Of a stretch of 64,000 bases of DNA, positions 59,061-64,000 are shown one piece after another. Location: assembly GCA_036417435.1 (NCBI GenBank), contig CM070903.1:58814001-58878000 (forward strand), in the 5' to 3' direction. The stretch comes from Inia geoffrensis (Eukaryota; Chordata; Mammalia; Artiodactyla; Iniidae). The number at the start of each line of letters is the position of its first letter. Within the stretch, counting starts at the first letter, position 1. Position numbers and translations under genes: made by a program. The notes below the pieces were generated by a model. It had not been told where the DNA came from. It searched no databases and saw nothing but the letters and a program-made list of their open reading frames with translations.

Positions 59061-61290
59061 TTGGAAGGGTGTGCTTTTCAACAACAATATCCAGTGCGGA
59101 CTGTGCATTCGTTGATTAGGTAATTCCTGCCAATCATAAGCCACCTGACATACTGCAACAGCAAGTTTTGAAATCTGAACCTATGGTAGCTAGTGGGTAT
59201 CCTGGCTCATGTCACTAGAACCACCCTACAGGCTTCTTCTTTGTCCCACGTAGCATTTCCAAATGTGCCTCTGGAATGAGTGTCTGGGAGCGTGCCAGAC
59301 ACTGGATTCCCTTCTCCTCAGAGTACAGTGCGTTTGTTTTTCCTTCACTGGAAAACCCAAGAAACTCTTCCCTCCAACCTCTTGCACTATCCCTTTCTCT
59401 CAGGTGTACCCCCCACACACACACCTGACGGGTGCTCTGGGAATAACCTTGGCTTCACTTGCTTGCAGGTGTGCCTGCAGCCAATGGGCCAGTGGCCCCA
59501 AGCATCCAGGTCTCAATGTTTCCCTGACCATCGAGACACAGGCTGAGATGGGAGGGCAGCAAGGAGTGCTGAGCCAGAGGGAAGCCTTGATAATACTCCA
59601 CGGAGGTCAGAGCAGGCAGAGTAAGTATTGTCCTGACTTCCGTATTAGAGCAGAAATGAGGCAGAACGGCTTGCCGGTGATGGCATGGTTGCTGTGGCGC
59701 TCGTGACCTCTCCTGGTGAGTCAGCAGCAGCCCTGCCAGGAATAGATCTTTGGACAATGGCTCCTATTTCCATTTTGCTCAGACAGCTTGGAGACTTTGG
59801 TCTCAGTTAGTTTGGGGCACATCCTGCAAACCAGTGTTCAAAAACGGAACCAGCATCATCTATGAATTGCTCTCAGGCCTGTTTCATCGTCCTATTATGT
59901 AATGTTGAAAGGCCTTCAGACAGATACAGCCATATAGGTGGCTGGAGATTGTGAAGTCAGGCCAGTGAAAGGAAATCTCATGTCCTCCTGGGTCATAGGA
60001 ACATGAAGATGATGGCACTCTCGTTAGCCTAGAGGGGTCCAGTAACAGCTCGGAGCATCAGTGCATCATACTTCTCTTCCAAGAGACAACGTGCTTCCCG
60101 TCTGTCCTAGTGACCCCATGAACTTCCACTTCCCCATTTGACATCATGATTGGTCACTGAGAAGTACCCTAAGATACCCAAAGCCATGGTCTTGAATTTC
60201 ATGTAGGGTGTCAAATTCTTTCTCTCACCACAAAAACTGTAGAGCTCTTTGGATGCATCTCTTCATTAGATGTTTGACTCTTCAGAATCCTATTCATTGT
60301 AAGGAAAACAGAAATTTCACAGACAAGTATGTAATACTCTTTCACACCCCCGTCATTGCTAGCAACACAATCTAAGGACTTCACCGAAGAAATGCTCCTT
60401 CCATCTGTGGCCTGTTGATTCAGGAGCAGACTTCATTTCCTTTATTGTGTCCCCTTGGAGATTGCAGAATCACTTATTTTATGCTCTGTGCTATATACCG
60501 TTCCTCTCTTGATGTCTGAGGACCCTTCCCTCCACATCGAGGCTGTCCTGCTCCACAAACACCAGCATCCCTATCCCCTCCACCTGCACCCCAGAGACTC
60601 CTTCCCTGTGCTTCCAAATAACACACAAGCCACTTTGATTGGGATGTGATCTTTGAATATCCTGCTAATAGTTATTCTCTATATTTTAACCTCAAGGCTT
60701 CTCAACTAAGTGATCTCTACTTATGAGTGCATTTCCTAACTCTTCCCACTGTTCTTTATTCCTTGAAATATAGTTTGTGCACTTGCAATTTGCCTAAAAC
60801 ATCATCATTTATTTATTTATTTTTTGAGAGACACACATTTTCACTGTCTATCACAGGATATTCCTTTAGAGCCATTTCAGACCATATGCTCTTATATAAT
60901 AATTCTGCCTTTCTAAAGAATTCTGTACCGACAGCACTGATTCAGAAGCACAGACGCATTTTATTCAAGATAGCTGATGAAAAAGGCTCTATCGTCCGGT
61001 AATCCAGCCTGCAACAACAATATGTGTTCAGCTAGCAATATGTTCAGAGTCCACCCCGATGTTATGTTTGAATTCCAACTCCCTGCCCCTCTCAAAAGCC
61101 TAGTCTTCATACACTGCCAGCCTGTATTCTCCTTACAGTCTAACGAGACTGTGTTTCATTGTCAAACAAATACTATAAACTACATCATTGTTTATTCTTA
61201 AACATCTCTATGGGCTACCCTGTTTCCAAACTCAGTACTTTTTCTCTATATCATCTCTGACATATTTGCTCAAGTCAGCTATCCTGATGC
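59061..61290. other. Unique non-coding sequence
   Basis: The 147-codon open frame at 59263-59706 has no domain or splice support. No named repeat was recognised. Confidence 0.35.
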
Positions 61291-61294
61291 TTAG

Positions 61295-61760
61295 CTGTAG
61301 CTGCGTAACAAACCAGCCCCAAACTTGATGTAAAACAACCATCAGACATTATTGCTCACACATTTTGCAGGCTGTTAGGGATTTAGCTGATAGAGGATGG
61401 ATTTGGCTGGTGGCTCTTGCTTCAGGCTGTGGCTGCTGGGGTAGCTCTGCTGTACACTATGGTCAGCCAAGGAGGTTCTTCCCCACATTTCTCCCATCCT
61501 CTTCCCATGATCAGTGAGCAAGCTGGGGCATGTTCTTCTCACGGTAATGGCAGAGACACAAGAAGCTGAGTGGAAACATGGAAAACTTCTTAGAGCCTAG
61601 GCTTGGAGCTGCCACCTTGTCACATGTTCCCACATGCTGTTGGTCAGAACAGGTCATATGGGTAAACTCAAGGTCTGGGGCAGAAAGGTACATTCATCTC
61701 TGATGAGCCCGTGGCAAAGGTTGGATGCAGGGAATTGAAGCCAACCATTCAGGGTATCAC
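61295..61760 (+). repeat. LTR-like relic, family uncertain
   Basis: 'gctgcgtaacaaaccagcc', 'gatgtaaaacaaccatcag' and 'gctggtggctcttgcttc' resemble the 'gctgcataacaaaccacc' class of mammalian repeats. It is probably related to the families at 47733 and 52611. Confidence 0.45.
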
Positions 61761-62104
61761 ACCTGAGACTATCTCTTACTCTGGCTTTTGTGACTCTACA
61801 CTACTATGAGACTCTTACAATGTTTCCAGTGACCTTTCACTGGATCCTCTAATTATGTAACTATGGACTTTCAGCAGTACTCTTGTTTCTTGTACTGTGC
61901 TCTTCTCTTCATTAATAATACCTTTAAATTCAATTATTACCACAATGGTGAAGTACCCTTCAGATATGTATTTCAAGCCCAATTTTCTCACTAGTTTTAG
62001 TTTGTTTCCTCTACTGAGATATTAGTTTGTGTAATTCATTGTCATCTTAGGTTCAACAATTCTAAAAAGAATTTATCATCTTTCACCTAAAAGCATCTTT
62101 TCCC

Positions 62105-62357
62105 CATTACTGTCTTTTTTTTCAAGTATTTTATTTATTTGTGCCAGGTCTTAGTTGCCACACATGGCCTCCTTAGTTGCAGCTCATGGATTCCTTAGTT
62201 GCAGCTCACGGGCTCCTTTGTTGTGGCATGCCAGCTCTTAGTTGTGGCATGTATGTGGGATCTAGTTCTCTGACCAGGTATCAAACCCAGGACCCCTGTA
62301 TTGGGAGCATGGGGTCTTAACCACTACACCACCAGGGAAGTCTCCCCCTTACTTTCT
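62105..62357 (-). mobile_element. Old, diverged CHR-type SINE
   Basis: The reverse copy is shorter and much more diverged than the others: 'ttatttgtgccaggtctta', 'gttgcagctcacgggctcc', and 'ccactacaccaccaggg' as the head. The flanking 'ttactgtctttttt' and 'ttactttctttt' are a probable imperfect TSD. It is the oldest SINE of this group in the window by eye. Confidence 0.8.
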
Positions 62358-62449
62358 TTTGACCCTTGTCAGTGGGACCACCATTACACTTTGGAGTTGT
62401 CATTTTTTCTTCTATATTCTTCACACTCCATATCATGCACCACAGTAGG

Positions 62450-62775
62450 TCTTAACAAATTTTCTTAAATGGTTCTCCTATCTTCCTAAGATGGCTTCTG
62501 TTTTCCTTACCCTCTCCCCACAACGAGTCAAGTTCTATACCCATCTTGTAAGGGTCAACACATGGTCAAGCTTTCTGTGAAGCCACCTTCTCTGACATCT
62601 CTAGATTTCTTTGGTTTTCTTTGCTTTTGAACTTCAAAACAATTTCTAATCTGTGCTACAAAAGTTATCAACATTGTCAATTATCAGTTCAGCAATAGCT
62701 GGCATAATTTGATTTCTTCAGTTTGTAGATATCTACTCTCCCCAAATAGACTGCAATCCAAAGAGGCAATGTGTT
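62450..62775 (+). mobile_element. L2 LINE relic
   Basis: Forward L2: 'tttctgtgaagccaccttc', 'tctctgacatctctagattt' and 'aatagactgcaatccaaag'. Confidence 0.55.
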
Positions 62776-62779
62776 GCAT

Positions 62780-62975
62780 TGAGGGAGTACAGGATTTAGA
62801 GTCAGGCAAACCTGGTTCGAGTCATATTTGGCTTCTTATTACCTATAAGCCTTGAGAAAATTACCTCTCTCATCTACAAAAAATGGGTTATTTACACTAA
62901 AGAATCTTGGGAAGGAATGTGAGAGATCATGTATGGAAAGAAGTTAGCACACAATAGATTCTCAATAATGTTTTG
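62780..62975 (+). repeat. MIR SINE relic
   Basis: Forward MIR: 'gtacaggatttagagtcagg', 'aaacctggttcgagtcata', 'cttgagaaaattacctctc' and 'cacaatagattctcaataa'. Confidence 0.82.
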
Positions 62976-63004
62976 GTTTCCTTCCCACTTTCCTTTTATT
63001 TTTT

Positions 63005-63251
63005 TCCCATGGCTGCTGCTTTTTTTTTTTTTTTTTTTGTCTGCGGTACACGGGCCTCTCACTGTTGTGGGCTCTCCCGCTGCGGAGCACAGGCTCCAGA
63101 TGAGCAGGCTCAGCGGCCATGGCTCACGGGCCCAGCAGCTCCGCGGCGTGTGGGATCCTCCCGGACCGGGGCACGAACCCGCGTCCCCTGCATCGGCAGG
63201 TGGACTCTCAACCACTGCGGCACCAGGGAAGCCCTCCCGTGGCTTCTTGTT
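63005..63251 (-). mobile_element. CHR-type SINE, short form
   Basis: Reverse copy with a T18 tail (about 63021-63038) and the head ending 'caccagggaagccc' at about 63234. The flanks 'tcccatggctgctgct' and 'tcccgtggcttcttgt' are a probable diverged TSD. Confidence 0.9.
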
Positions 63252-64000
63252 GCTGTTTAATATTACTGTGTTCTCTTTACATGTTTTCATTCACTCTCCT
63301 TAATTCTAAAGCAGGTTCCTCAAGTTAAGAAATCTGTGTCCTTTGTATCTAATAGTTATTTGCATTTGTGGAAGGTGTAAATCATGTGGTCTGAGAGTCT
63401 TCATCTACAAGATAAAAGAGCCTTTTCCTCCAAAGTGTCTAGGAAAGAGAGCCTGCTTTTATTAGGAGAGCTCACTGAACTGTGAATTAATTGAAGTTTC
63501 CATTGAACGCTTCCTCTTTTGGATAACTTTTTTCTACCCTGTTTAGGAATCCAGTCACTTTTCTCCAAAAAAAACCCATTTCCTCAGAGAGTATCTAATA
63601 TTGGTCATTTCTTGTTCAGTGTGAATTTTAGCCTGGGTATTTCTTCTTCTGGGCCTCTCCTTAATGATCGATTGATTGATTTTTCTGTGATCAGCGGCTT
63701 TTGTCTCCTTGCAAAGATTGTGTCCCTCTGGGCCACACCATCCATGGGTATGTCCAAAAGATGCCCACTACCCTTGTTTTCTTATGCACTGAGATGGAGT
63801 AGTGCTACTCACTTACCAGCAGCAATTTAAGAAAATGCCCTTTTCCACATGACTTGGATGAAAACTTCTTGTTGGTTTGTAGCTTTGTAGCTGACACAAA
63901 AGTGGGAAAAATAGAAAGAATTCAAAGTGTTATTAATAGGATAGAACACTGGCATCTTACTCATAAGATAAAATCCAAGAGACAAAGACCTATATTTAGT
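63252..64000. other. Unique non-coding sequence
   Basis: No feature recognised up to the window end. Confidence 0.35.

Noticed and set aside
59263..59706. Open frame of 147 codons
   Set aside because: No recognised domain, no good splice signals at its ends, and an overlapping frame is equally open. Judged chance.

Overview
The window is nuclear DNA from a mammal, and almost certainly a cetacean (whale or dolphin) or a close relative. The main clue is 16 copies or fragments of a tRNA-derived SINE with the head 'gcttccctggtggcgcagtgg', a tRNA-like B box ('ggttcgtgccc') and a body ending 'gaggcccgcgtaccgc' plus poly(A). This matches the CHR SINE group of cetaceans, hippopotamus and ruminants. 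I saw no BovB or Bov-tA-like sequence that would point to a ruminant. The background is ordinary mammalian: AT-rich, CpG-poor, with MIR, L2, old L1, MaLR/LTR and MER5-type relics and several microsatellites. There are no bacterial operons, CRISPR arrays or viral genomes.

Coding content is very low. The only convincing protein-coding sequence is the 3' end of one plus-strand gene. It has a 63-nt internal exon (13868-13930) and a terminal exon (14720-14899) ending in TGA. Together they encode an 80-residue, tyrosine-rich C-terminus ending in EHYV. I do not recognise the gene. A possible 31-nt microexon lies upstream at 6025-6055. The 8 kb after the stop codon is free of young SINEs and reaches a good AATAAA at 23135, so a very long 3' UTR is possible but unproven.

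Layout. 1-700 holds old MIRs; 1137-1819 a 5'-truncated L1 with a perfect target-site duplication (TSD); 3876-4282 a CHR SINE; 4429-4490 an almost perfect palindrome. 6-15 kb is the gene part, with old L1 relics at 9.6-10.3 kb. 15-23.6 kb is the candidate 3' UTR. From 23.6 kb on the sequence is intergenic or intronic and repeat-rich: L1, SINEs, an ERV-like relic at about 26.1-27.0 kb, L2, and a dense cluster of SINE and L1 insertions at 33-45 kb. That cluster includes a four-event nest at 38014-39437, a double insertion at one target site at 36238-36896, and a minus-strand ERV LTR with a nested SINE at about 43.9-44.6 kb. 45-64 kb is a mixture of unique sequence, L2, MIR, MER5, MaLR and LTR-type relics with three further SINEs.

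Repeat family names come from recognition of consensus sequence by eye. Boundaries supported by TSDs are exact; the others are approximate.
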